From the NCBI GenBank assembly GCA_008638375.1, contig VIRR01000569.1, positions 1 through 64,000 on the forward strand: a stretch of 64,000 bases of DNA, given 5' to 3'. The first letter of the stretch is position 1. The number at the start of each line of letters is the position of its first letter. A model generated the notes under the pieces. That model was not told where the DNA came from. It ran no database searches and saw only the letters and a list, made by a program, of their open reading frames with translations. Shown here in pieces: positions 55,312-64,000 of the stretch. This DNA comes from Nyssa sinensis. Its lineage: Eukaryota; Streptophyta; Magnoliopsida; Cornales; Nyssaceae. Position numbers and translations under genes: made by a program.

Positions 55312-58300
55312 TCAAGCTGGAGCATAGATATTAATTAGGCCCAGCTTGTTGCAAATATAATCGACTCGAGCCCCATTGAGAGCCTTTGTGAAGATATCTC
55401 CTAACTGTTCTCCACTTTTCACGTATCCGGTAGAAATCAAATTTTGCTGCAACTTTTCACGAACAAAATGACAGTCAATCTCAATATGCTTAGTCCGTTC
55501 ATGAAACACAGGATTGGAAGCAATATGGAGAGCCGCTTGGTTATCACACCACAATTTTGCTGGTATTGAAGCTTTAAGACCAACCTCAATCAAGAGTTGA
55601 TATATCCATATTATCTCACATACAGATTGTGCCATAGCTCTATATTCTGATTCTGCACTGGATCGGGACACAACATTTTGTTTCTTGCTCTTCCATAAAA
55701 TCAAATTTCCTCCAACAAAAACACAGTATCCGGTAGTGGATCTGCGGTCAATCTTGGAACCTGCCCAATCTGCATCTGAAAAACATTCGATGTGAGTATG
55801 TCCATGATTCTTGTACAGTAACCCTCGTCCAGGAGCTCCCTTTAAGTAACACAAGATCTGTTCTAACGCTGCCCAATGGTGAACTGTTGGGGAGGACATG
55901 AATTGACTGATAATACTAACAGAGTATGCAATATCAGGACGTGTCATTGTAAGATAGTTCAACTTTCCAACCAGCCTCCTGTATTTTTTCGGATCTTCAA
56001 ATAAGTCTCCATCTTTCGTGAGTTGTAGGTTGGGAAGCATTGGAGCGCTGCATGGCTTAGCCCCCAACTTTCCAGTCTCAGTTAACAGGTCAAGCACATA
56101 TTTCCTCTGGGATAGAACAATGCCTTTCTTGCTTCTCGTCACCTCAATTCCCAAGAAATACTTCAATACCCCTAAATCCTTTGTGTGAAACTGGCTATGA
56201 AGAAAGGACTTCAAAGATGAAATTCCCACAGTATCACTTCCAGTAATGACAATATCATCCACATACACAACAAGAAGAATGAGGCCAGATGTAGAATGCT
56301 TATAGAAAACTGAGTGGTCAGACTTACTCTTATTCATTCCAAACTTCTCCACTGCCTGACTAAATTTTCCAAACCAAGCACGGGGACTTTGTTTCAAACC
56401 ATATAAGGACTTGCGAAGACGACAAACTCGCCCACACTCCCCCTGAGCAACAAATCCAGGTGGATGCTCCATATACACTTCCTCTTGGAGATCACCATGT
56501 AAGAAAGCATTTTTGATGTCTAACTGATGTAAAGGCCAATCATTAGTAGCTGCCAGAGAAATAAATAAGCGAACCGAGGTCAACTTAGCAACAGGGGAGA
56601 AAGTATCAGAATAATCCACACCATAAGTCTGAGCATAGCCTTTAGCCACAAGACGTGCTTTAAGGCGAGCCACGGAACCATCGGAATTAAATTTGACCGC
56701 AAACACCCATTTACAGCCAATAGCTTTCTTTCTTGCAGGTAAAGGCACTAAATCCCAAGTATCATTAGCATCTAAAGCATTCATCTCTTCGATCATAGCA
56801 TCACGCCATCCAGGATGGGACAAGGCATCATGGACAGTTTTGGGAAGAGACACAGAATCCAGGGAAGCAACAAAAGAACACGAAGAAGAAGACAAGTGAG
56901 CATAAGAAACAAACGATGAAATAGGATAAGTGCACTGACGCGTACCTTTGCGAAGGGCAATGGGAAGATCAAGATCACCAGCCACAGGATCCGATGGCGA
57001 AGAAGAAACCGGTGCAGGACATGGAGCAGATGGGTCTCGTCGTCGGGAATAGACATAGCGAAGAGGCAGTGGTGGGGATGGTGGTGCGGAAGGTGGGGTA
57101 ACAGGGGAAGGGGCTACAATGGGAGGCGGAGAGGTGATAGTATAAACCAACAGGTCATCCTCCTCCCCCTGACTCGAAGGAGTAGAAGCAGCAGGGAAAA
57201 AAGGAATATGTTCGAGAAAGGTAACATCAGCGGACACAAGATACTTGTGAAGGCTAGGACAGTAGCACCGATACCCCTTTTGTAGACGAGAGTAACCCAG
57301 AAAAACACATTTTAGAGACTTGGGATCTAATTTAGTGACCTGGGGACGAACATCACGAGCGAAACAAGTACTACCAAATATCCGGGGTGCAATAGGAAAC
57401 AAGGGTTTAGTAGGAAAAAGGACAGTGTAAGGGATCTCACCATGAAGAATAGAGGAAGGCATGCGATTAATCAAGAAACAGGCTGTGGAAACTGCATCAA
57501 CCCAAAAATGTTTAGGAACATGCATTTGGAATAAGAGGGCCCTGGCTGTCTCAAGAAGATGCCGATTTTTTCGTTCGGCCACACCGTTCTGAGATGGAGT
57601 GTCAACACAAGAGGATTGGTGAAGAATGCCATTTTGAATCATATAGGTCTGAAAGGGATCGGAAAAATATTCTTTGGCATTATCACTCCGTAATGTATGC
57701 ACAGAAACATTAAACTGTGTTTTAATTTCAGCACAAAAGGCACTAAAGTGGGAAAATAATTCAGAACGATTTTTCATTAAATAAAGCCAAGTGACACGAG
57801 AAAAATCATCAACAAAAGTAACAAAATATCTAAATCCAGTAATGGACACAACAGGACACGGACCCCAAACATCTGAATGGACTAACTCAAAGGGAAAACT
57901 AGCCCTTTTAGTGACTCGAGGGACTGACGGCAAACGATGATGTTTTGCAAACTGATACGACTCACAATCTAAGGAAGATACAGTATGAAACTGAGGACAT
58001 AATTTCTTCAACAGAGGCAAAGAAGGATGTCCCAACCGACAATGTACTTCAAAGGGAGTTACGACACTGGAACATGCAATGGGCCTGGGCACCTGGGTGT
58101 CCAGAAGGTAGAGACCACCGGATTCATATCCTTTACCAATAATCTTCTTCGTCATAAGATCCTGAAAGAGACAATGATCAGGAAAAAATGAGATGCAACA
58201 ATTTAGGGTACGAGTAAGTTTACTAACAGACATTAAATTAAAAGAAAATTGTGGTAAACTCAAGACAGAAGACATCGAAATCAATGGAGTTGTATTAATA

Positions 58301-59433
58301 GTACCAGACCCAAGCACAGAAGAAGTGGAACCATCTGCTAAAGTAACATTAGAAGGAGATGTGTGGGACTGAAAAGAGGAGAAAAGACTAGAATTACGTG
58401 TCATATGATCTGTAGCACCAGAATCAATGACCCATTGTGAGGAAGAGGAAAGAAGACACGTATTTGGTTTACCTAACTCGGCAATGGCAGTGACAGGTGG
58501 AGATGAATGCTGCAATGCTTCTTGATACTGAGTGAATTTAGCTAATGCATCTGTAGAGACTGTAATGGTTGGCTCAGATGGGCGAGGTGTAGGAGTAACT
58601 GCAACATGGGTTGAATGAGACTTCTGAGACTTATTTTGCAATTTCTTACACGTGCGCTTGGTATGGCCTGGCTCATGACAATAATAACAGACAACTCCCC
58701 CTGCATCCTGACTACCTGTACCGCCGCCTCTGTTCTTAGGATAAGACCGTCTAGTGTCAAATCCACCATGATGACTGACAAGAGCACTAGAAGCATGAAC
58801 CGAGGGAGCAACAGATGTACTAGTAGCTGTGCGAAGTACCCTAGTAAAGACCTCATGGAGAGAGGAAATCTCAGCACTAGAGAGAATCTGAGATTTAGCA
58901 ATCTCAAACTGAGAATTAAGGCCAGCCAAGAAACTCATTACTGCCATTTGCTCCCGTTGAGCTTGCTGGACTTTGACATCAGTACTGAAAGGTAACAAGA
59001 CATTTAATTCTTCATAGGTTCGTTTGAAATTCATAAAATAGGCCTGAAGAGAGTGATCTTGTTGTTCAGCCCGGTAAAAGCCCTTACAAACCTCATATAT
59101 ACGTGAAAGATTGCCCTTTCCAGAATACAAAAATTCTAAATATTCCATCAATTCTTTAACATACTCACAGTGATTAATCAGGCTAACAACCTCAGTGTCA
59201 ATAGAGTTTCTGATTTGCAAGAACAAGCGAGCATCATCTCTCAACCATTCCTTGCGAGTATTATCGGTTGGAGGATCTTCGGTAAGATGATTGTCCTTAG
59301 AAATACTCCGCAGATAAATCCTAACAGTCTTACACCAATCAAAATAATTTGGACCAGTTAATTTATGTTCTGTGATTTTGGACATCACGGGAATGACATC
59401 AGTCACGACCAAATTCTTTTGTTCGTCAGCCAT
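55312..59433 (-). CDS. Copia gag-pol polyprotein
   Basis: I choose the start at MADEQKNLVVTDVIPVMSK (59433); the frame stays open to 59565, but that part is a Cys/Leu-rich translation of leader repeats. From the chosen start there are about 1373 residues. In order: gag (LTGPNYFDWCKTVRIYL), a zinc knuckle (CYYCHEPGHTKRTC), an aspartic protease (WVIDSGATDHMT), the GAG-pre-integrase HCRLGHPS, an integrase (HSDVWGP, FVDDFSRVTW, SQNGVAERKNRHLLE), a reverse transcriptase (WDLVPLPARKKAIGCKWVF, NAFLHGDL, SLYGLKQSPRAW, the active site YVDDIVITG) and RNase H (SDADWAGSKIDRRSTTGYC, SRSSAESEYRAM, WCDNQAALHIASN). All catalytic motifs that I can check are present, with no stop or frameshift. This is the protein set for copying and inserting the element. 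Confidence 0.95.
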   Translation of the reverse strand: MADEQKNLVVTDVIPVMSKITEHKLTGPNYFDWCKTVRIYLRSISKDNHLTEDPPTDNTRKEWLRDDARLFLQIRNSIDTEVVSLINHCEYVKELMEYLEFLYSGKGNLSRIYEVCKGFYRAEQQDHSLQAYFMNFKRTYEELNVLLPFSTDVKVQQAQREQMAVMSFLAGLNSQFEIAKSQILSSAEISSLHEVFTRVLRTATSTSVAPSVHASSALVSHHGGFDTRRSYPKNRGGGTGSQDAGGVVCYYCHEPGHTKRTCKKLQNKSQKSHSTHVAVTPTPRPSEPTITVSTDALAKFTQYQEALQHSSPPVTAIAELGKPNTCLLSSSSQWVIDSGATDHMTRNSSLFSSFQSHTSPSNVTLADGSTSSVLGSGTINTTPLISMSSVLSLPQFSFNLMSVSKLTRTLNCCISFFPDHCLFQDLMTKKIIGKGYESGGLYLLDTQVPRPIACSSVVTPFEVHCRLGHPSLPLLKKLCPQFHTVSSLDCESYQFAKHHRLPSVPRVTKRASFPFELVHSDVWGPCPVVSITGFRYFVTFVDDFSRVTWLYLMKNRSELFSHFSAFCAEIKTQFNVSVHTLRSDNAKEYFSDPFQTYMIQNGILHQSSCVDTPSQNGVAERKNRHLLETARALLFQMHVPKHFWVDAVSTACFLINRMPSSILHGEIPYTVLFPTKPLFPIAPRIFGSTCFARDVRPQVTKLDPKSLKCVFLGYSRLQKGYRCYCPSLHKYLVSADVTFLEHIPFFPAASTPSSQGEEDDLLVYTITSPPPIVAPSPVTPPSAPPSPPLPLRYVYSRRRDPSAPCPAPVSSSPSDPVAGDLDLPIALRKGTRQCTYPISSFVSYAHLSSSSCSFVASLDSVSLPKTVHDALSHPGWRDAMIEEMNALDANDTWDLVPLPARKKAIGCKWVFAVKFNSDGSVARLKARLVAKGYAQTYGVDYSDTFSPVAKLTSVRLFISLAATNDWPLHQLDIKNAFLHGDLQEEVYMEHPPGFVAQGECGRVCRLRKSLYGLKQSPRAWFGKFSQAVEKFGMNKSKSDHSVFYKHSTSGLILLVVYVDDIVITGSDTVGISSLKSFLHSQFHTKDLGVLKYFLGIEVTRSKKGIVLSQRKYVLDLLTETGKLGAKPCSAPMLPNLQLTKDGDLFEDPKKYRRLVGKLNYLTMTRPDIAYSVSIISQFMSSPTVHHWAALEQILCYLKGAPGRGLLYKNHGHTHIECFSDADWAGSKIDRRSTTGYCVFVGGNLILWKSKKQNVVSRSSAESEYRAMAQSVCEIIWIYQLLIEVGLKASIPAKLWCDNQAALHIASNPVFHERTKHIEIDCHFVREKLQQNLISTGYVKSGEQLGDIFTKALNGARVDYICNKLGLINIYAPA

Positions 59434-59439
59434 AGAAAC

Positions 59440-59720
59440 AAAACCACCAAGAAGCAAGCAACGAACCAAGAACAGTAGCAGGGAAGCACCAACAGTGAAG
59501 CAACAGGACACACAGAGGGTCCAAACGAACAGGGAAGCAGCAAGGAAGCACCAATATTGGAGCAACAGGACACACAGAGGTCTGAACGAACAATGAAGCA
59601 GCAGGGAAGCACCAACAGTGAATCAACAGGACACACAGAGGGTCCAAACGAACAACCGTGAAGCAACAAGGACACACAGAGTATCCAAACCAATAGTAGC
59701 AAAGCAACTGGATGCACAGA
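59440..59720 (-). repeat. Tandem repeats in the copia leader
   Basis: GAAGCACCAACAGTGAAGCA, ACAGGACACACAGAGG and GTCCAAACGAACA recur three to four times in imperfect units of about 60-100 bases between the gag ATG and the primer-binding site. In every frame on the minus strand they read Cys/Leu/Val-rich peptides, which explains the apparent N-terminal extension of the polyprotein. Confidence 0.8.
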
Positions 59721-60071
59721 AGTGCCGGAGAGAGAGAGACGACTCCAGGAAGAGTGATCGGAGGTCGAGGCGCAGTCGCACGCGCCTCCATGCGCCGGTG
59801 CGTGAAGTAGCTGACGACGGCAGAAACTTCTAGTGGCGCGTGAGGGTCACGCGCTAGGTTTCCGGTGACCGGACTTCAGGGACAGGCCGATCGGCAGGTG
59901 GGCTACTGATCCTGAGTGGCGGTGAGAAGCAAGGGTCACTCGAACAGGGTGACTCAAGGAATTTCCCAACTCTGCTCACTGTGGGCAGAACAGTGGGAAA
60001 GAAAGAGAAGAAGAAAAAGAAAAAAAAGAGAAAAAAAAAAATTCTACTCTTTCAGAAAGGCTCTGATACCA

Positions 60072-60256
60072 TGAAACCAAGAAAGGAAAAATAATTCTCT
60101 ATATTTCCATTCAAAATATACAAGAGTATTTATACACAAATTTGGGCCTATATAGTCAACCCTACAGCTCATATACAGCTCATATATTCTAGAATAACCC
60201 TACAGCTCATATACAGCTCATATATTCTAGAATAATCCTAAGTATATTCTGTAACA
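60072..60256 (-). repeat. Copia 5' LTR (two 38-bp units) with TATA box
   Basis: 185 bases, with two 38-bp units at 60160-60235. On the minus strand TATAAATA (60134-60127) lies downstream of the repeat units, as expected for a U3 promoter, with the repeats in the enhancer position. Confidence 0.95.
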
Positions 60257-60261
60257 ACCAC

Positions 60262-60422
60262 AATCGATCAATCAATGATAAACTACACCTTTGATTATTA
60301 TTATTATTATTATTTTTGTTTTTGTTTCTCTTTTTTTATAGGTAGAATTGAACCAAATAGTCAGCTTAGTAGAGGCCATAAGTAACACTAACCCAAAATT
60401 ACCATAATAGATTTAGGTATTA
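60262..60422. other. Short spacer with (ATT)n
   Basis: It contains an ATT microsatellite at about 60295-60313 and otherwise unremarkable AT-rich DNA. Confidence 0.6.
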
Positions 60423-60940
60423 AAGTAGAAAAACAAAATAGAGAAAAAAAAGAAAAAGAAATAGCATTTTGTCAGAACTATCTCATAATTTCTAAGCATT
60501 TTGTGTTTGCTTTCTTGTCCTAACTCCGAACTGATGCAGGTTTTCCAAAAGAATGAAGCTTTACACAGTAGCACCTCCAATTATGTTGATAAGTATGAAC
60601 CAAGACCATGTCTATCCAATCAAGGCCTTAAAACTTGGTTTCCAAGCAACTGAACCTATAGGCTTGTTCGGTCAATGATCGAGGGCTGAGGAATTTTGTA
60701 GACCATTGTTCAAGTGGATGGAGTGCTTACTACGACATGGACCACTTGAAGGGGAAAAAAAGTTTACATTTGTGACTGATTTTGAACATGATTAATATCC
60801 AAAAATAAGGGGAAAAAGTTATAGGAAGATGCATTAAGAGGTAATCAAATAGTACAAATAGTCAAAAAGAGAAAAACGATCCTTCCAAATCACACAAGTT
60901 ATCCAAAAATAAGTTTACATTTGAAACATATTGTCATTTC
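60423..60940. repeat. Duplicated RLP-flank block, copy 2
   Basis: The first 330 bases match 51570-51860 (shared TTTCTAAGCATTTTGTGTTT region, AAGGCCTTAAAACTTGG, CCATTGTTCAAGTGGATGGA). The part from about 60810 matches 53745-53860. The order is similar to that at 51.6-53.9 kb, with intervening DNA lost or gained. Confidence 0.85.
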
Positions 60941-61520
60941 AAAACTTGCCCTTAGTTAGTGGCAAGCATTGTAGTCATGTCCTGGTTTTAGTTTATTCTT
61001 ATTGTCGATGATGTATTTCTTAGTGATGTTTGACGAGGCTTCATGGATGTCGTGGCCATTATTTTGGAAACATGGTTGGGATGAACTTCCATATTATGAA
61101 CAGATGCAAAGCTTCATGGATAGTCAACTGGATGCTAAGTTTATTGGAGATGAATTGTCCAAAAAACCAGTGCCATGACAATCAGAGGTTTCAGAAAAAC
61201 AAGATCACAGTTGTTTTTGCCTAATGATAATGTAAATTGGTACCTTTACCAAAGGCAAAAAGGACTACAATTTTAGAGAATCTGATTATCCGTTGTGAGC
61301 TGAGACAAGATTTTTAGGTAAAACAGAATGACATTAGTAAGGCCACGTTGATATAAACAAAGTGCAGTAGTTAAGGTAGCAATGTCTCAGTTTTTTTATG
61401 GAGGGAACCAAAAAATTGTAGGAGCCAATTATCTTGTATCAGGGTGAACTAGCTTCCAATTAAAATAAAAATAAAAAAAAATTTCAAGAAATTTTTGCCT
61501 ACTCAAAACAAGCCTACATA
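60941..61520. other. Intergenic, no gene seen
   Basis: It holds a 64-codon open frame (61030-61224) without a recognisable product. Nothing else is supportable. Confidence 0.5.
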
Positions 61521-61524
61521 TTTT

Positions 61525-61651
61525 GAAGTGTTTGTCTTTCCCTCTCAATACGTCTGATTTTAGCATTGCCCACCCCTGAAGTGAATCCAAGAGTAGGTTT
61601 CATGCATAGTAAAAGCACAACAACTTCACCTATGATCATTTTCAAGACCAT
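61525..61651 (-). pseudogene. RLP N-terminal fragment
   Basis: It starts like the intact RLP (MVLKM), lacks about a dozen codons of the signal peptide, then reads VVVLLLCMKPTLGFTSGVGN and IRRIERERQTL, matching the start of the RLP at 49992. The cap cysteine is changed to Arg and the frame ends soon after. About 170 bases upstream (61652-61822) also match the intact gene's promoter (49993-50175). This is the front end of a third, or the same second, RLP copy. Confidence 0.85.
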
Positions 61652-61822
61652 GGTATTGCAAATGCTGTTTTTGAGATTTCTGAGCCATGTAATGATCATT
61701 ATTTATCTTTAATTGCACTATAAATTTTCCAAAACCTCCTTGGAACTGACTTGGAGTTTTAGACACCAAGTCATCCAGGATGTTGATATTTGTCAGTATT
61801 TTACATTAATGATGTTAGACCA
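61652..61822 (-). promoter_or_regulatory. Duplicated RLP promoter copy
   Basis: It aligns with 49993-50175: GGTATTG-AAATG-TGTTTTTGAG, GAGCCATGTAA, CATTATTTAT and GTCAGTATTTTACATTAAT are shared in order. The W-box-like TTGACT of the intact gene is altered to a form without that core. It now drives only a truncated fragment. Confidence 0.65.
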
Positions 61823-61854
61823 ATAATTACCTTGAACTTCTAGTCTTGGTATCT

Positions 61855-62370
61855 AAAGTGGAAAAACAAAATATATAGTGAAAAAAAAAGAAGCAGCAAC
61901 ATTTGTCAGAAGTATCTCATATTTCTAAGTATTTTGTGTTTTCTTTCTTGTCCTAATTGACTCAGGGTTTCCAAATTTCATTGGAAGAATGAAGCTTGAC
62001 AGTCGCACCTCTAATTATGTTGATAAAACCAAGACCATCTGTCTAATCAATGCCTTAAAAGTCAGTTTCCAAGCAACTGCACCTATATGCTTGTTCGGTT
62101 AATGGGGGTTGTGGAATTTTATAACCATTGTTCAAGTGGATGGATGACATGGGCCACTTTGTATTTTAACATTGTGTGATATGATAACACTTGATTACAT
62201 AGATTTAGCTGCATGATAATGAACCATGTTAACCCTAAGATGGTACATGACAGTGAAATCATACCAGACACATACTGAATTGAGACTAAACATATTTTAA
62301 GCATTTTCATTTCTTGGCAACAATAATAGATTCTTATCCAAACGAAATAGATCCTGATCAACAATCCATA
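61855..62370. repeat. Duplicated RLP-flank block, copy 3
   Basis: It matches 51570-52070 and 60423-60752 (GTATTTTGTGTTTTCTTTC, GCCTTAAAAGTCAGTTTCC, CCATTGTTCAAGTGGATGGA). Its end (about 62200-62290) also matches 51955-52020 (TGGTACATG, CATACCAGACACAT). Confidence 0.8.
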
Positions 62371-62524
62371 ACTTTAAAATGAATGATCCATTTTTAAAAC
62401 ATAAAAAATTATCGGAAATGATACAATATTAACTATATAATTTGTTAATGAACTCATGCCAGAACTATATCCTGGTAGAGAAGAGTGTGATCCTCCTACG
62501 GTATTCCTACCAATCACACGAAAA

Positions 62525-63040
62525 AAAGGGTCCAAAACTGCTATAATCAATTTGAGCATTTAAAGTTGAACAATAAAATAACCAAAAAAAAAACTAGTTT
62601 CTAAGTATATTGTTTACATTTGTTGAACTAATTGAGTCACTTTATCTAAATGCCATCGAAAGAATGAATTATAACAATTAATATGTTTCCTAGTTGCTCT
62701 ATATAATTGTAAGCTATACCCACCCAACATTTTGGCTAGATATATTGATAAGTCTCATCTTTATTCTTTCCCCAAAATTAAAGCATAAAGAAATCACAAG
62801 TCAAGGTACTGGACTGGTCAAAGTCATTTGTGGCTACAATGCAACTCCATTCTTCATCAATCAAATTAAGGCATCTTCAGTCAATGGTGACCAGCCAATT
62901 TGTTGAAAGTTTTGTAGCACTGCCAGACTTAACAGGTCCCAGAAGAGTTTTGTGTCTTGATGTTATCATGTAGAATGACAAATATGTTATATGGAAGATG
63001 ATCTCATGGATTTGGCTTTATGATAAGGGTTGCACAAGCT
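62525..63040. repeat. Duplicated flank block, copy 3, lacking the LINE
   Basis: CTGCTATAATCAATTTGAGC continues directly into ATTTAAAGTTGAACAATAAA, the two sides that are separated by the LINE at 52131-52945. From about 62755 it carries the TTTCCCCAAAATTAA core shared with 53235 and 54740. It is thus the counterpart of the pre-insertion sequence. Confidence 0.85.
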
Positions 63041-64000
63041 CTATCAATACCATGTCTAGGGCGACGTTAGAATAGATGGAATACCATTAATGATCAGTTG
63101 TGGAGGAAATGGAATATCTCTTTGGTATTCATTAGTATCAATAGCTTTTCTTCTTCTGTTGGTTGGTAGCATGGCTGCTCTGCCCTTGCTATTTTGCTGG
63201 TATGGCCTGGGGAATGCCCTTGTAAATATGTACATTTGGTTGTTTACAATCCTTTTTCTGGTAGTTTTGATTTTATATTCTGAGGGTAGAGGACAGTGTT
63301 GCTGCTAATCTCTCTTATGGGTAAGAAAGTGTTGGACTTGTGAACTAATGAACTTGACAGATGAGGAGGCAGGTGGTGTGTTCCTGGGGAATCTGCCACC
63401 ATGAAACTATTGTTAAAGGAACATATTTTTGGTTGGGAAGATGCTTACAGGCTAACAACCAGACTATTTGATGTTGAAGCAATGAAAGAAACCAAAAAAA
63501 ATTATCTAAAAAACCATCAAGATGCAAGCAATGAATAAATATTCTTATAGAGTTTAAGCTGGGTAGTCCCAGGCCAAATCAAATTTGTTCTACACTAGTT
63601 TTAAACCATAATGAGCTTCACAAATTGGGAGGCAATCATACGGAAGAAGAACGAGTAATTTAATTACAATTCTTCAACAAAATTTCAAAATTACATTCTT
63701 TCTACTGATTTCAAAAGGTAAACATTTTGGCTCTGATAGTACTGTCAAAAAATTATTTGGGGCCAAGCCATCTGGAGTGCCTTCAGTAACAGAGTTAAAA
63801 TAGAGTCATGATACACTATTATGTACACGTAGATAAATTCAAGACATTCTTCTGGCACCATGTAACATGTTCAAATGTCTCATGTCCTTCTGGGATTTCA
63901 TTTCCTAGAAACTTTGTAAAGTTTTTGCTTCAATTTCTCTTTCCCCCGTTTAAAACTGGAAAAACATGAAAGACATTGTCATTTTAAAACCTTGTCTTTA
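63041..64000. other. Window end, no gene seen
   Basis: A 72-codon frame at 63090-63308 is hydrophobic (LVSIAFLLLLVGSMAALPLL) and could be mistaken for a membrane protein, but there is no partner exon or known motif. The remaining 700 bases are ordinary AT-rich DNA. Confidence 0.5.

Larger units (their letters stand above)
55082..60256 (-). mobile_element. Complete Ty1/copia LTR retrotransposon
   Basis: LTRs lie at 55082-55304 and 60072-60256, bounded by TG...CA when read on the minus strand. A perfect 5-bp duplication ACCAC flanks the element (55077-55081, 60257-60261). A 12-base primer-binding site identical to the usual initiator-Met-tRNA type (TGGTATCAGAGC, 60071-60060) follows the 5' LTR. 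A purine tract (CTTGAGGGGGAG, about 55316-55305) precedes the 3' LTR. One uninterrupted polyprotein frame fills the inside in copia order (integrase before reverse transcriptase). The LTRs are identical except for one missing 38-bp unit, so the insertion is very young and the element may still be active. Confidence 0.97.

Noticed and set aside
59434..59565. Start of the copia polyprotein at 59565
   Set aside because: The first 44 codons are a translation of leader tandem repeats; gag homology starts at MADEQK (59433).
56693..59833. Plus-strand frames of 60-126 codons across the copia element
   Set aside because: They are antisense shadows of the polyprotein and leader repeats with no known domain.
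63090..63308. Hydrophobic 72-codon frame as a small membrane protein
   Set aside because: T-rich DNA yields hydrophobic codons by chance; there is no homology, promoter or conservation visible.
1..64000. CRISPR array, bacterial operon, phage or plasmid-like system
   Set aside because: The repeats are microsatellites, LTRs or duplicated blocks, without regular spacers; all genes are plant nuclear types with introns.

Overview
This window is nuclear DNA from a flowering plant, very probably a woody eudicot of the rosid group. The evidence is spliced genes with GT-AG introns, AT-rich intergenic DNA full of microsatellites, plant-only gene families (MAKR, S-domain receptor kinase, RLP) and typical plant transposons. 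Species cannot be fixed from the sequence alone. I saw no rRNA, tRNA gene, CRISPR array or bacterial-type operon, and nothing that needs a new class of biological system. The value lies in gene lesions, dated transposon insertions and a decaying receptor-gene duplication.

Layout. 1-2.3 kb: two orphan exon-like pieces of an unidentified plus-strand gene. 6.0-6.7 kb (minus): a MAKR6-like membrane-associated kinase regulator with a one-base frameshift. 9.5-17.1 kb (minus): a four-exon chloroplast CPBP (CAAX-protease-like) intramembrane protease. Its large introns hold two SINEs, a non-autonomous LTR element and a tandem repeat. 21.0-25.7 kb (plus): a five-exon non-RD G-type lectin S-receptor-like kinase close to Arabidopsis At5g24080. 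31.9-44.5 kb (plus): a fifteen-exon WDR91 homologue, reconstructed here in one consistent frame. It has a GC-AG intron and introns carrying a LINE, a PIF/Harbinger-like MITE and other repeats.

46.5-50.0 kb (minus): an LRR receptor-like protein (Cf/EIX2 type) whose cytoplasmic tail is cut off by an in-frame stop. 50-63 kb: a degraded segmental duplication around this RLP. It contains a C-terminal RLP fragment (51 kb), an N-terminal RLP fragment (61.5 kb) and several copies of shared flanking blocks. One copy carries a LINE with a 12-bp target duplication, and a sister block still shows the matching region without the LINE. A complete Ty1/copia retrotransposon (55082-60256, minus) has an intact polyprotein, a perfect ACCAC duplication and LTRs that differ only in the number of 38-bp units.

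The genes do not form one pathway. The S-domain kinase and the RLP are both cell-surface receptors of families often used in immunity. The WDR91 homologue points to endosome maturation, the CPBP protein to plastid membranes and the MAKR to receptor-kinase signalling. Exon joins were worked out by hand from splice sites, reading phase and remembered family sequence; no search was run.
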